Below the pieces are notes generated by a model, which was not told the origin of the DNA, did no database searches, and saw nothing but the letters and a program-made list of their open reading frames with translations. From Circinella umbellata (lineage: Eukaryota; Mucoromycota; Mucoromycetes; Mucorales; Lichtheimiaceae), in assembly GCA_025093555.1 (NCBI GenBank), contig JAIWNF010000035.1, forward strand, positions 496,001-560,000: a DNA stretch of 64,000 nt. Direction: 5' to 3'. A program made the position numbers and the translations under genes. This document shows, one piece after another, positions 1 through 11,527 of this stretch. The number at the start of each line of letters is the position of its first letter. The first letter of the stretch is position 1.

Positions 1-770
1 AAAAAACTTGAATACAAGCTTATAGGTTCTCATAAAAGACAAGGTTTTCTATTATCTATTGTATGATATCTTACCTTGTTTAATCATATTTATCACCCAT
101 CGAACGAAAAGGTTAGTAAAATTAGATGAGAAAATGAAATACAAACCTAAATGTACAAAAAGAAAATGTGCAGAAACATGATTTCACAAGTGTGTATAAA
201 AAATCATTACGCCAAATTCGATTGCAACGTTGTCGTTCACGATATCGACCAATATAATGAAAGATATCACTGGTGTTGTGATTACAAACTACACGATCGA
301 AGACGTTGTGCTGACCCTACGTAATATAATGAACAGCGGCACTTCTTATAGATTGCATCAAATGCTTATTGTATGCTAGCAATTAATGACTCTTCAACGT
401 CTATCTTTTGTTGCCATTTGTCGCTAACGATTACTTCTTGTTCAACATTGCTTAAAGTAGTAGTTAAATATTTTTGTGTTTGAGAAAATAACGATGTGAC
501 AGTTGTTATTGGTAAAGAAACTTGACAAATTGTGGTGAGCTGTGATTAATTCTATAGACATTATCTAAGAATGGAACTCTTCAGCATCAGCCATATGACA
601 TATCACTCTGAACAAAGACATAATAAAGCCTAAAGTAAAGTATTGTTGGCGGGTACGACCACGTATCTGTTTTTATTTATTTATCACTTAATAAGCTCAC
701 TTTCTAGTTATTATACTATGTCTGTTCTGCCTGTCATAGCGCTACAATTATGTGTATCTCATTGAAAAAT

Positions 771-1100
771 GGACATACAAGTATGATATAGAAATAGAGA
801 GCAGGAACAGTGAAAGGAAGTCGGCGAGTTTGATGTGTGAAATATTTTTTTGGGGATATACAATTATGATCTGAAAATGATGGGCAGTAAATATGAAAAG
901 AAGTAAAAATAGGATATGTGCTGTCAAAAGTTTTTTAGGATATACAAGTATGAAATCAAATTGGTGGTGATGGTGATAAAAATGAAAAGTAGATAGGATA
1001 TGTAAAATATTTTTTTGGAATACAATTATGATATGGAGATCGCGGACGAGCCAACACCGGGAGAAGCTATGGATATTATTCTTATAACAGCAGTCGACAC
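771..1100. repeat. Degenerate ~83-bp tandem repeat (minisatellite)
   Basis: Four successive units begin with a GGA(C/T)ATACAA(G/T)TATGA-like motif at about 771, 854, 938 and 1017, a spacing of 83, 84 and 79 bp. Most units end in a GATATGT...ATATTTTTTTGG tract. A further similar junction (GGGATATG, poly-T, GGAATATACAA) lies near 1395-1425, as if the array had been interrupted by about 300 bp of unrelated sequence. The units are diverged, so the array is old. Confidence 0.6.
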
Positions 1101-4100
1101 CATTGAATAACTCATTTTACCTTTGTATTATCTCCTTACGTATATTGAATCCCTTCTTTGTTTTTTAATTTTATTATTATTTTTGTCACCTCATTGTCCG
1201 TCTTCCCACTTTCTCCACTGGGGTATTTTTGAGTTATTACTATCTCTTTTCCAACTTGATTATTTAACTTCTTGTTCCTATCGTACCGCAAGGAAGCAAC
1301 CATACATGCCTAGGCGCCGGTCATTTCAGCCTTCCATTTTAATACAATATGAACTTTAAACTATGGAAATTGGGTGAAAATGAAAAGTCAATGGGATATG
1401 TATTTTTTTTTTTGGAATATACAACCACTGTATAAAAATATTCAGCAAGGAGTAAATTTAAAAAGGGATTGGGACAAATGAAAGTTAAGGAATACAAAGA
1501 AGGAGATTATCGATGTAAGAGGTTATGATGATGATGATGGTGTTGTAGGCTCTCTATTGTCGTGTTTTATTTTTTGGGTTTTGAGTTTGTTGCGGTGTGG
1601 TTGAAGCAAGGGGTGAGGCGGGGGTCAATGGTGGTCGAGAAAGAAGGGTTTTTATAAGCAGACCAACTAGTATAATATATCAGCGCCTATAGTTTTGGTT
1701 TCAACTAGTTTTTTTGTATTATGCATAACTTGACTTGAACCCTAAGCAACATGTAGCAAGGCTGAAAACTTAAAAACAAAGGATCTAGCAGAAACGAGAT
1801 ACGGCAAATAATCTGGAAGTTTGGTCACGCGGCATACATGTCCTCCTGAACAATCAGCAATGACAAACTGTAAGTATAGATCTAATAATTCATTGGTTAA
1901 AATATTATTATAGATTAACGCCGTATGTTAAATATTCATTTCATAGATTATCGAATATAACAAAACCACAGCTCTTAACACTGTTGATTTGGTCGGGATT
2001 CGTCCGTTCCACTTCAACCAACTGCCTTTAAAGCCTTTTGGCATTTTAAACCTAACTCCGTTATACTTTTGGTGCTAACAGTATCTAGTTCGACCGTCAC
2101 TGGCAGCATCTGCTCCTGTCACCACTAGAGCCTGCTTCCATTGCTCCAACTTCATATAACTGGGTCGAGTACAGTAAATATACTTTTGTACCAACTTTTT
2201 TGCGATTTGTCATCTGCAATGCTCCAGTCACTCTATCTTTATAATGGTTTTTAGGCGTCGCCTTACTTGCACGTTCGCCACTACAGTTTAAGTTAGTTCA
2301 TGTATATCTCCCTTGACATTATATGGTTTTTTTCATTTAAAAAATTTGGTACCGACACATTACCTGTTGACAAACACTTCCTTCGATGAGTCAAAAACCG
2401 TATCGAGAAATTTCCATACTGTTCTAATTGAATCAGGTTTAGTTCGCGATTTGTCAAATTATTCATTGAACAACAGGTTGAGTGCTTGTATGATTGACTG
2501 CTGCATCCAAAACAGCATTAGTCACCATCAAGGACCCGTTGGATCGAAGAGCATAGAATAAACGGGGCTATGAAAAAGGTATCAGTGGTAGTTAATTATT
2601 AGCTTGCACCTTATAGACAGCGCATTTCATAACGCGTTGAATTATACTTACTGTTCACAATTTCCTTGCTCAGCTACTAACGAGTTGTATATAATTCTTG
2701 ACAATCTTTCCATTACATTTTAACTTCTACTTTGAACTTTTCAAATTCGAGTAAGCAGTAGTTTTGTTCTTTTTGTCTTTAATACTCAAATTCTTAATTG
2801 TGTTTGAAGAAGAACTAGGTGGTATGTTATAGGGAGGTGGGTTGCTGTTTCTGCAGCGCACGTAAAGCGGCTTTCAAAGGAATCCAGTCTGGTTTGCCAG
2901 TTGCTAAGTGACATACATTGGTTTTTCTTATTAGTTTAAATTACTTTTACCCATTTATTTATTAGTAGCTACTTACAAAAGCGCAGTAATACTATAGTAT
3001 TTTTCGTGTGGAATGGTGTTATCAGCTTGCTTGAGATCTCTCTTAAAATCTTTTCCAGTCTAAAAGCAATACAACTAGTACGTATGTATTAGTATCAATG
3101 TAAAGTATAATATTAATCATATTTCTCGTTTTTTTTATCCTATTCATTTCATCTAATTGATGTACAGCAAAAATACTATTTTTCTAACTCTTCTCGTTGC
3201 AAAATAATACTGACAACTAAATATGTTTGCTCGATCCTACATTTGCTCCCACTCTTATTACTATATTACAATATAAAAAATATCTTGATCACTGAATTGC
3301 TCAGAAAGATATGCGCCATAAGCAGTACACAATCCAGTGTTTTACTGAGAAATGTCAGCTTAATCGGCTTCAACGATTCGATTCGTCTACCATACTTTTC
3401 CGCGATCTGGGCATGACCAGCCCTCAACTCTTCAACGATTCAGTTTTCTAAGATGGCTGGCTTAATACTTGTCGCTAAACCGGAATCCAATGGATCAGTC
3501 AAGTCAGTACTAAATGTTGAGATGTTTGTTCTCATCGAAGCTTGAGTAAAGTGTGTCAAACTCTTTAAACAATTGATTTACTAGCTAAGTGTGTTTGGGC
3601 TTGTTCAGCCACCCGCAGCGTCAATGTCAAACAATCGTAAAACGTTTGGTTTTTTTTTTCAAACCAGTAATCTTTTTCAAAAGTTTTTTCTCATTATTTT
3701 TCTTTTCGTAAGAATATATAACGCCTCTTCATAAACATTGATAAGTTACGTGTTATGCATATCAAACAAAGTTATTGGTATTTTTATTTAAAAGAAGTAG
3801 GGGTAACTAATATGTCATCACTGACGTGTTTCCTCAGTTTCCCCACGTGACTTATCATACTGTTTGACCCAACAAAAACAATAAACCCACTTGAATGGAT
3901 CAATATAGCTCTTATTGTTGCTTTTTCTATTTTTCACATACAATAGTTAAAGCTAGCTTAACCAACAGCTGAGTTTTTTTTTTTTTTTTGCACCCATCGA
4001 GGTCGTGGGATTGTCTAAATAGTCAGTCATCAAAAATCTCATAGCTCTACAACAAGCATCAGAGAAGTATGTATGACTAGGATAAAAGAGAATATTTATT

Positions 4101-5075
4101 CCAATTTAGTATTTCTTTGATTAGATGAGAAAAGTAAATTCAACACCTCTTTTTTTTTTGAACCGAAAAATAATCCCAAAATCATGTGTGAGAGAAGCCA
4201 TTGAATTTAAAGTAGTACAAGATCAGGAGAACTTTTTTTTGTATAATTACATACACCTTCTTGTTTTGGGTAAAAATAATCAGCTATTATATTATTATAA
4301 CTTTGTAGAATAAAAGAAAGTAGAGCGGATTTATGATGTATTTGTTCCGGTTTCATTGACAAAGCTAAAAGAGTTACCAAAAAAAAAGTGGGCAGAGATT
4401 AAGTAGACAAGCTGGATCAACTGATAAAATACACAATTCGGATATTAGTTCTAGTTCTTTTTCTTCTTCTCATATCGATCCCTCTTGAAAATTCACGTTA
4501 TGTATGTAGATTATATATATGATATTATATCTCTATTATATATCAATAGATAATACCAAGTAAATGAGTTTATTACTATTTAAAAAATAATTTATATTTC
4601 TATAGGTATTATTGTTATTCTGTTGAAGATTCCATATAATTCTTAAATGATCCACACAATAAAATGAAATAAACAGGTGATTCAAAAGATTGACACAAAC
4701 GAACATTCCTGCACGACGAATTTGGGTGAATCAATTTTCACCCTTTCATTATAATGATATATTATTGCATAAACAGATATGCGAGTATCACCTTCTCCCC
4801 TCTTTTTTACTTTTTTGTTATAATATAAACAAGTGACGTGAAAAGAATGAATTTTCTTTTATATTGAACTCCTTACAAAAAATGATACGATGGATAAAAA
4901 AAAAGGTGGAGTTTGGGGGGAGGGTTGAGGGGGAAAGGAGGAATTAAAAAAAGAATAACGGGATTATCGGGACCGATATTATGATTTGTACCACCCGGTC
5001 CTTTTGATTAACCGGGATACTGGGATTATTTCAGATTTAGGATGGGTTCAATCATCAATGCAAAAGAAGGGAAAT

Positions 5076-5083
5076 TATATAAA
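5076..5083 (+). promoter_or_regulatory. TATA box of the cyclin gene
   Basis: TATATAAA lies 138 bp upstream of the chosen ATG at 5214. The spacing resembles that of TATA-like boxes seen before several other genes in this window. Confidence 0.4.
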
Positions 5084-5213
5084 CGGCTTATTATTTAAAC
5101 CGTTATTTCTTTTTCCCTTCAGCTTATATATAATAGTCAGCTTATTCTCTTTTTCCTTTCTTTTTATTTTTAACTTTCCAAACCTTTCTTGACTTTTTTT
5201 TTATATTTTAACC

Positions 5214-6548
5214 ATGAAAACAAGAGTTAAATTATATACACATCGTATTAAAAATGCAACAAATGGTCAGTTATATGATGTTTTCGAAATACGAACACCT
5301 TATACAATACCGCCTCGATCTATCCGACAAAATGCTCAAAAAGATAATATCAAAACTACCACTCTTCCTGCTAACACAACAACTGATTCATCTGCCATAA
5401 CTAAAGCATTTGATATTGCAAGTACAAAACAAGCATATGCACCTAACTATAAACAAGCATGTATGTTTTTGCGCGCCATCCAAATAAATCGCCGTGAACG
5501 GCTCAGCCCGGAATGTCTTCGTAAGTTGTCATTTAAAGTTGAAAAAAAACTTATGACTATTTTAGGTTATAATAATACTGGGAAAATCTAGAAGATTTAT
5601 TTTGAGGCTAAACTTTTCTACTATTATTATTATTATTTTTAAAAAAAAGGTCATCTTGCGACGTTTGTGGTACAGTCATGGGAAGTGGATCCGACAGAAG
5701 CAAAAGTGACAGAACTTATCGACGTCATGAATCATTTAGTTGACACTACTCGAATTGATACCACTATTAATTTGGATGAAGCACTCAGACAATCTTGCCG
5801 TAATCCTGCCGCTCTTCCGACTGTTTGTCCTACTGTGGCCTTACTTGTTGCTATGCGCTATATTGATAGATTAAAAAAGGTAAATATATTTATATGTAAT
5901 TATTACATATAGAATTTGTCTCATTCCAATTTCTCACATTTTATTTTTATTTTTGGGTATGCACGATAGAAATATAACAATATCCGTGGAGCTATGGGAT
6001 GTAGTCACCGATTAATAGTTGTTGCTTATATGATGGCTATTAAGTTTATTCATGCCAATCTTCGGTTAATTATTGATGTAACTGAGGAACATGAACAAAA
6101 AGAAGAAGAGGAGGAACAAGAACGTCAAAGACGACCTTCTTTAGATGCACATATTTATAGTCGACTTTCAACAGAAAGGTCCACTTTAAAAAAATCACCT
6201 TCACCAATGGTATCACCTATGGTATCACCTCCAGCTTCACCCAAATCACAATGTTCACAACCAGAAAAAAATCAACAACAACAAGAAAATAATGTATCCA
6301 AGAATCAACGTGCATTACAAGCTTTACGAATGGAGATTGAATTTTTGCATTTTTTGAATTATGACCTGACAGTTTCTGATCCAGTTGGGCTTGTTGAATG
6401 GGCACACCGACCAGCAACTAAGGCACAACAACAACAACAACAACAAATTGTGGATGAACCATCACCAACGCCTACTACTATTTATTATTCCTCAGCAAAT
6501 GAAGGTGATGATGAGCTAGAAGCTGATGATACTTTGTCTCTTGAATAA
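5214..6548 (+). CDS. Pho80/Pcl-family cyclin-like protein
   Basis: Predicted 371-aa cyclin that would bind and activate a Pho85-type cyclin-dependent kinase. Exons are 5214-5520, 5650-5879 and 5970-6548; both introns are GT-AG and keep frame. The cyclin fold starts near residue 80. It includes a helix with CLRHLATFVVQSW, then PTVCPTVALLVAMRYIDRLKK and the central helix GCSHRLIVVAYMMAIKFIHA, typical of Pho80-like cyclins. The helix that normally follows (LRMEIEFLHFLNYDLTVSD, near residue 310) comes only after about 90 residues of Glu-, Ser/Pro- and Gln-rich low-complexity sequence, an unusual insertion inside the box. The C-terminus is acidic with a poly-Gln run. In yeast such cyclins act in phosphate sensing (Pho80), polarity or glycogen control; which role applies here is unknown. 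The family call is fairly firm, the subfamily is not. Confidence 0.8.
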
Positions 6549-7364
6549 GTCAAATATTATTTATCTATTTCTTCACTCTTTTCTCCATTCTTATTGGTCT
6601 ATTTTTTTCTATATAATCTCCACTGAGATACAACTCTACTCTTTCAATATACCACCCCCCTCAAAAAAATCATATATACATACGATTTCAATCTTAATAG
6701 CACACAGCTTTATACATAATTTCTTCTTTTAGCATTATTTCTTTGTTTATTTCATCTGCATGCACATCTCATTTTTCCCACCATTTTTATTAACTTTTTC
6801 TTTTGCCACTTCCTATCAATGACATATTAATAAACAATTTCTCTCTCCGTTTTTATTTTTCAGTATTATGTACAGTACGTATATTACTTTATAATCATTT
6901 AATTAACATGCTTATGTTTTCTTTGTTATGATGACTGTCCTGGGAAAAAATGACAACCGCATTATATGGTAATAACAACGTTAGTATAGTATAATCCTTA
7001 TTTATTTTAAGAGAGTAAAAAAAAAATAATTGGGCCTTATATGTCACAGGAATTATAAATAGTTTAATATCACCCGGTAAAAACAATAATAATAATAATC
7101 CTCACCAAAAGTCCAAGCCAAAACAAAAAAAGGCGTATAGTTTTTCTGTGAAAAAAAAAGATGAAGATTTATATTACAATTTTGAATCGAGAGAGAGAGA
7201 GTGATAGAGATAGAGAGAAAGATATACAAGTTATTTTTTTTTGCATTAAATGGTTATAAGAAAAAAAAAAGAAAATATGTGAGGTGATATGAGGGGGAAT
7301 ATACTAAAAATGTGTTTGTATGATTATGGTATAAAAGGTGTGCAGAAATAAAAAATAGCATTTC
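6549..7364. other. Convergent intergenic region
   Basis: The 3' ends of the cyclin (+) and the SGNH-like gene (-) face each other across 816 bp. The sequence is T-rich then A-rich, as expected for two 3' UTRs, with a GA-rich simple repeat at about 7190-7225. No ORF here is convincing. Confidence 0.6.
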
Positions 7365-9380
7365 TTATTCTTGATAAATCAAACGTGGATGTTGTTGTGT
7401 CTGTTTTTGTACAATAGTAGAATAAAATCCATTGCCAACACCACCACTAAGGGAAATATCCGCAAACTTTGCTACGCTGACCACTGTTGGGTCACAACTT
7501 GTCACTGCTAAGCCAATATAAATATCTCTTGCAAAAAATAAATCGGTTATGTTGGCTACTGTTTGCCATTCAGCAGATGAGGGTGGTGATGGTGATTCTT
7601 GTTTTTGATCACCATTTTTATTGTCAGGGCTATCCCCTCCCCCTTTTTCAGTGCCATTATCATGACTTGCTTGAGCAAGGAAATCCGATCCTTTGCGAAC
7701 CAAACGGAACCTATACGGTGGAGAAGCACGTAATTTTTTGACCAAACGAGTTTCATTTAAATTAGAATTTCTGGTATGAACAAATATACCATTGGCGGGT
7801 GATATTCCGATCATGACGTGCGGGGAACCGAGCGCCAAGTGCTCCCGCATCATTATACCTGCCTTGGCACATGAAGCAAATGCGGAGTGAGAGACGATTG
7901 TAGCTTCAATAATACCATCGGCAGATAATCCTTGATACACAAAACGAAATGCATCTTTGCTATTACCGATATCGATCCCTGAACCCCATAACGTAAATGT
8001 ATGTGGTGAATCAAATGATACAGAACCAGGTAGTCCAACAGCATCTTCTTCACCTACATCCATTGTCTGCCAATCGTGTGGAAGACTTGGATTTGGTGAT
8101 GGCCCAGGTAATGGCTGTCGAGGTATTGACAAGCGTGCTGTTAATAATGGTGCTAATTTACGCGCCAAACGATCTTGACCTACATCATTCAAGTGCATCT
8201 AATATGTAATATTAATATTAAAGAATGGTATCATTAAAGGGAGATTATAAATATATATTTTTTTCGTTCACAAATAAATAACATAGGATTGAGAATTTTT
8301 TCTTTTATTTTTTTTTTTGGGGGGGGGGAGGGGAGTTGGGAAGGAATCGCCATGGTGAGGTATGATGACGATATGTGTACCTATTTATAATGATTTTATA
8401 AGAACAACACCAAAAGAAAAAAAAAACTAACTTACAGTGTCAACAAATGCGGTTGATCCATACTGAACCCAACCAGTTGTATCCACAAAAAAAACATCCT
8501 GATCGCCTTGGTCATTCAGCTGATAGACTGCGTCTTGTGATTGACGAACCAAACCACCGAGCGGTTCCGATAAAATAAGTATAGAAGTATAACGTAAATG
8601 TAAACGAATACGTTTTAAAAAAGCCAGAAGAGTATGCGTATATTCATTTTCTTTGTAATCATTCTGACCGAGTAAAATAACGATAACCGCTGGTTCATAA
8701 CTACTAAAATCCCATTCATCATTGTTTAAAAAATCATAGGGTGACCAATCAAAGTAACGAGATTCCATACCCAACACACCCGTATCATTCATTAATCGTG
8801 CATGACTATAAGCAATTTGAACATGTTCTGTTCCAATCATATTTGATACCATCCATGGAAAACCAGTAAACAATGATTGTGTGGTACCGACACCAAGTGC
8901 TAAGTCGTGTCCAATGAATTCGACAAGTTGTGGAGATACATTAGCTGGGGGTGTTGTATCACCAGCTAAATCCAAGACAAGTGATTCGAGACATATTGAT
9001 GCATTGGCGGCCGCCGCTACAAGAAGTTGATGTCGACCTTCAGAAAGATCGGGAGGTGCTACATCGATTTGAATGGGCCATTGACCCGTGTATTTTGCGA
9101 CAAGTTGACGGACAGGTCCTTGGTCCAATTGAACATAGATATGTGTTGGTTGGTTTAGCCTCAGTTTAATACGGTTACCATTGACGTTTGTTTTGAAATA
9201 AGCACCAGGCCAGTTGCTACGCATGTCATTTTCGGTTAATTTCCATCGACCAAAATATTTAATGTTGCCATCGTCAAACGGAATGAGCTTCTCTGCAGCC
9301 TCCACCTTTGCTTGCAGGGGCACAGGTGGCTCAGCGAGTAAAAGAAGCGAGACAAGCACTAAAATATATATGAGAAGCAT
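7365..9380 (-). CDS. Secreted SGNH-hydrolase-like (CE2-type) protein with C-terminal concanavalin-like domain
   Basis: Predicted 592 aa from two exons, 9380-8436 and 8198-7365, joined in frame by a GT-AG intron. Residues 1-22 form a hydrophobic signal peptide. Residues ~35-145 resemble the jelly-roll N-domain of family 2 carbohydrate esterases, and residues ~150-325 an SGNH hydrolase core. Block III is present (ILLGQNDYKE, near 238). The splice creates the DxxH motif (D314-T-M-H317). Block I, normally GDS, reads IGHDLALG, so the serine nucleophile position is Asp159. Residues ~345-590 match the DUF1349/concanavalin-like type (SGIDIGNSKDAFRFVYQGL). Family members deacetylate polysaccharides. 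With the serine absent this may be a non-catalytic carbohydrate-binding protein or use a different nucleophile. The domain calls are by eye; domain architecture is the strongest evidence. Confidence 0.78.
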
Positions 9381-9729
9381 AGTTCCAACAAAGAGACCTT
9401 TCCTTTGTTGTTGTTGTTTTTCTAGTACTCTTTTATGTTATCGTAAAAAATGTAGTATTTGTAATATAATTAATATACTTTTTTTTAAAAAAAAATAAAA
9501 ACGGGTTTATAAAGGAAAAGAAAGAAATGACTAAATACAAAACGGGAAGAGATTGAGAGAGAAAGTAAAAAAATGTTGGAACGGATTAAAACCCAGCTTT
9601 AAGATATTGTTTTTTATTGTTGTTAATTCTGCGTGATTGCTGTTGAACGTGTGTTATATACAAAGAAAGAAATCGACCGAAAAAAAAAATTGAAAAGAAA
9701 AGAAAGTGTCGCATAATATTTATATATAT
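9381..9729. promoter_or_regulatory. Promoter region of the SGNH-like gene
   Basis: This 349-bp gap separates the SGNH-like start from the end of the next minus-strand gene. A TTTATAAA box lies at 9506-9513, about 126 bp upstream of the SGNH-like ATG. The rest is A/T-rich with no other recognisable element. Confidence 0.4.
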
Positions 9730-10411
9730 CTACATTGAATGAGTATTAGACATCCCATATCCAGAAAATGGATTATTGTTAACGTAATGTTGTGATTTAT
9801 TGGATGGATGTTGCAATGATGTTGATGGTGTCAAAATTGACTGTACATCATCTTCATCAGTAAGATCTTCATCCATAGTGTTATTTGTTGTTGCTGGTAC
9901 TGTCGATGGTGGGGCTTGAAGCCAAAGAGCATCTGGTCGTGGAGGTGGTCTATAATCTGCAGACGCATATGTGATTGATGGTAAATTGGGTTGGTCTTGA
10001 GCTGTAAGATCATTTTGCATTTTTTGATGTTGTTGCTCATTTTGTAATCGTTTAATGCCCTATTATTATTTATTTTTTTATTTTAGCATACTATTCTATT
10101 TTTTTTTACCTCAAAAACAAATAAGACATATGTATAAACTAATCTAATTTACCTCTTCCATTGACGTTGTTGACTTTGTGATAAAGTTAGTACCATAATC
10201 ATCTTCGTCTTCGTCTTCATCCATTCTTCCTCGTTTACATGCATTATTCAACACCAAGTTTTCTACAATAATAAAGAAAAATAAAAATTTTAATGACATT
10301 GTCAATGCGCTAATTCATACTCCCCTCTTTCTCTCTTTCTATCTAACCGCGCATTTATAGTACATATAAAGAGATATTACCATTGATGTTAGTATTAATT
10401 TGAAATGCCAT
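9730..10411 (-). CDS. Small acidic protein of unknown function
   Basis: A spliced 156-aa model with exons 10411-10381, 10262-10153 and 10059-9730; all junctions are GT-AG and in frame. The first exon encodes only ten residues (MAFQINTNIN). Visible features are a basic patch (ACKRGRM) followed by an acidic run (DEDEDEDD), a short helix-like segment MEEGIKRLQNEQQHQK, a PPPRPDALWLQAPP motif, and a second acidic patch (MDEDLTDEDD) before a polar Ser/Asn-rich tail. There is no signal peptide or membrane segment, so a soluble nuclear or cytosolic regulator is plausible. I do not recognise the family and assign no function. Three clean introns and an unbroken frame support a real gene. Confidence 0.65.
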
Positions 10412-11527
10412 GGTAACAAATTACACAAAATAAAGAATTAAAAAAAAATGGAAAAGAGTGATTGATCAAAAATAAATATGGGCAAGGTTAATAAGAAATA
10501 AAGAAAAAAAAATGAAAAGAAGAAGGGGGGAAATCAAATTTCAAGCAAAAGAGGACCTCTTTTTATAAACGCCGAACCACCGATTGATTTTTTATGAATC
10601 AGAATCCACCTCCCTCATAATACAATAACTACACTCGTCGTGTTTCGAGTGCCATGGAAACGAAATTGCTTAAGCCAATATTAAAACCCAGATATATTTT
10701 CCTATTTAAGCTTGGTGTGTTATTTTTGTTATTTTATTATTTTGTGTGGCAAAAACCAATTTTTTTTTGTTATTTCTGTCCTCGCCGAAAAAAAAAAAGA
10801 CTGTTTTTTTTGTAAAATGCTTTCCCAGCTTATATTGTTATCGGACATATACAAGTAATCTTTTATTTTTGCAGTGTGAATTCAAAATAACTACACTTAT
10901 GTCTAAATAGTGTTAAATAAAAAGTAAAAAAAGTGAATAAAGGCATATAAACAAATGAGTTTTGGACTAGCAGACCATAATAGTGTGGAAATAGGTGCCG
11001 CGTGTACATGTTATATCTATGAGGTTGCTTAAACTGGAGCAGTTCATCCTTTTTTTTAATTGCGCCGCTAAAATAAATCACTGTGACCATCATTGTGACA
11101 GTGATGATGATGATGACTTAAAAGAACACAAAAAAGTCGAAAAGTCCTAATAATATAAAGCAAGGAGCTGATTGGTTGACAAAAGAATAGACCAGCTTAT
11201 TTTTTCATGTGCCGAAAAAGATCTACGTGAGTGGCAGGACTGAGGTTAGACTAATCATTAACCATTTTAGTAAACCAAACACCAGAATAGCTGGTTTCCT
11301 AAATAAGTACAAAATGCAAACGAAGGAAAAAGAAGATGTATCATTCTTTTTGTTTTCTCTCTTTTCGTTCCCCTTTCACACCCCTTGATTTCATTTACGC
11401 ATTTCTTCTTACAGCTCTTTACTATTAAATCGTTATTATTTTTTCTTTATTGATTAGTTTTCAATTTTATTTGGTTCTATTATACAGAACCTTTTCCTGT
11501 ATACCATATACAATAGCTTAATAAATA
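10412..11527. promoter_or_regulatory. Divergent promoter region
   Basis: This 1.1-kb region separates the small acidic protein gene (-) from the alkaline phosphatase gene (+). It is AT-rich with long A or T runs and a (GAT)n tract near 11100-11115. No canonical CACGTG/CACGTT phosphate-response motif was seen; TACGTGAG at about 11225 is only a near match. Confidence 0.4.

Larger units (their letters stand above)
1..5213. other. Gene-poor AT-rich intergenic region
   Basis: I found no gene model that holds up here. The stretch is AT-rich with many homopolymer runs. It contains a degenerate minisatellite (771-1100, with a displaced unit near 1414) and a tract around 1990-2560 with more balanced composition. 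That tract has coding-like pieces on both strands, all broken by stops; it reads like decayed mobile-element or pseudogene debris, but I recognise no family. The last ~140 bases are the cyclin promoter. Confidence 0.6.
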
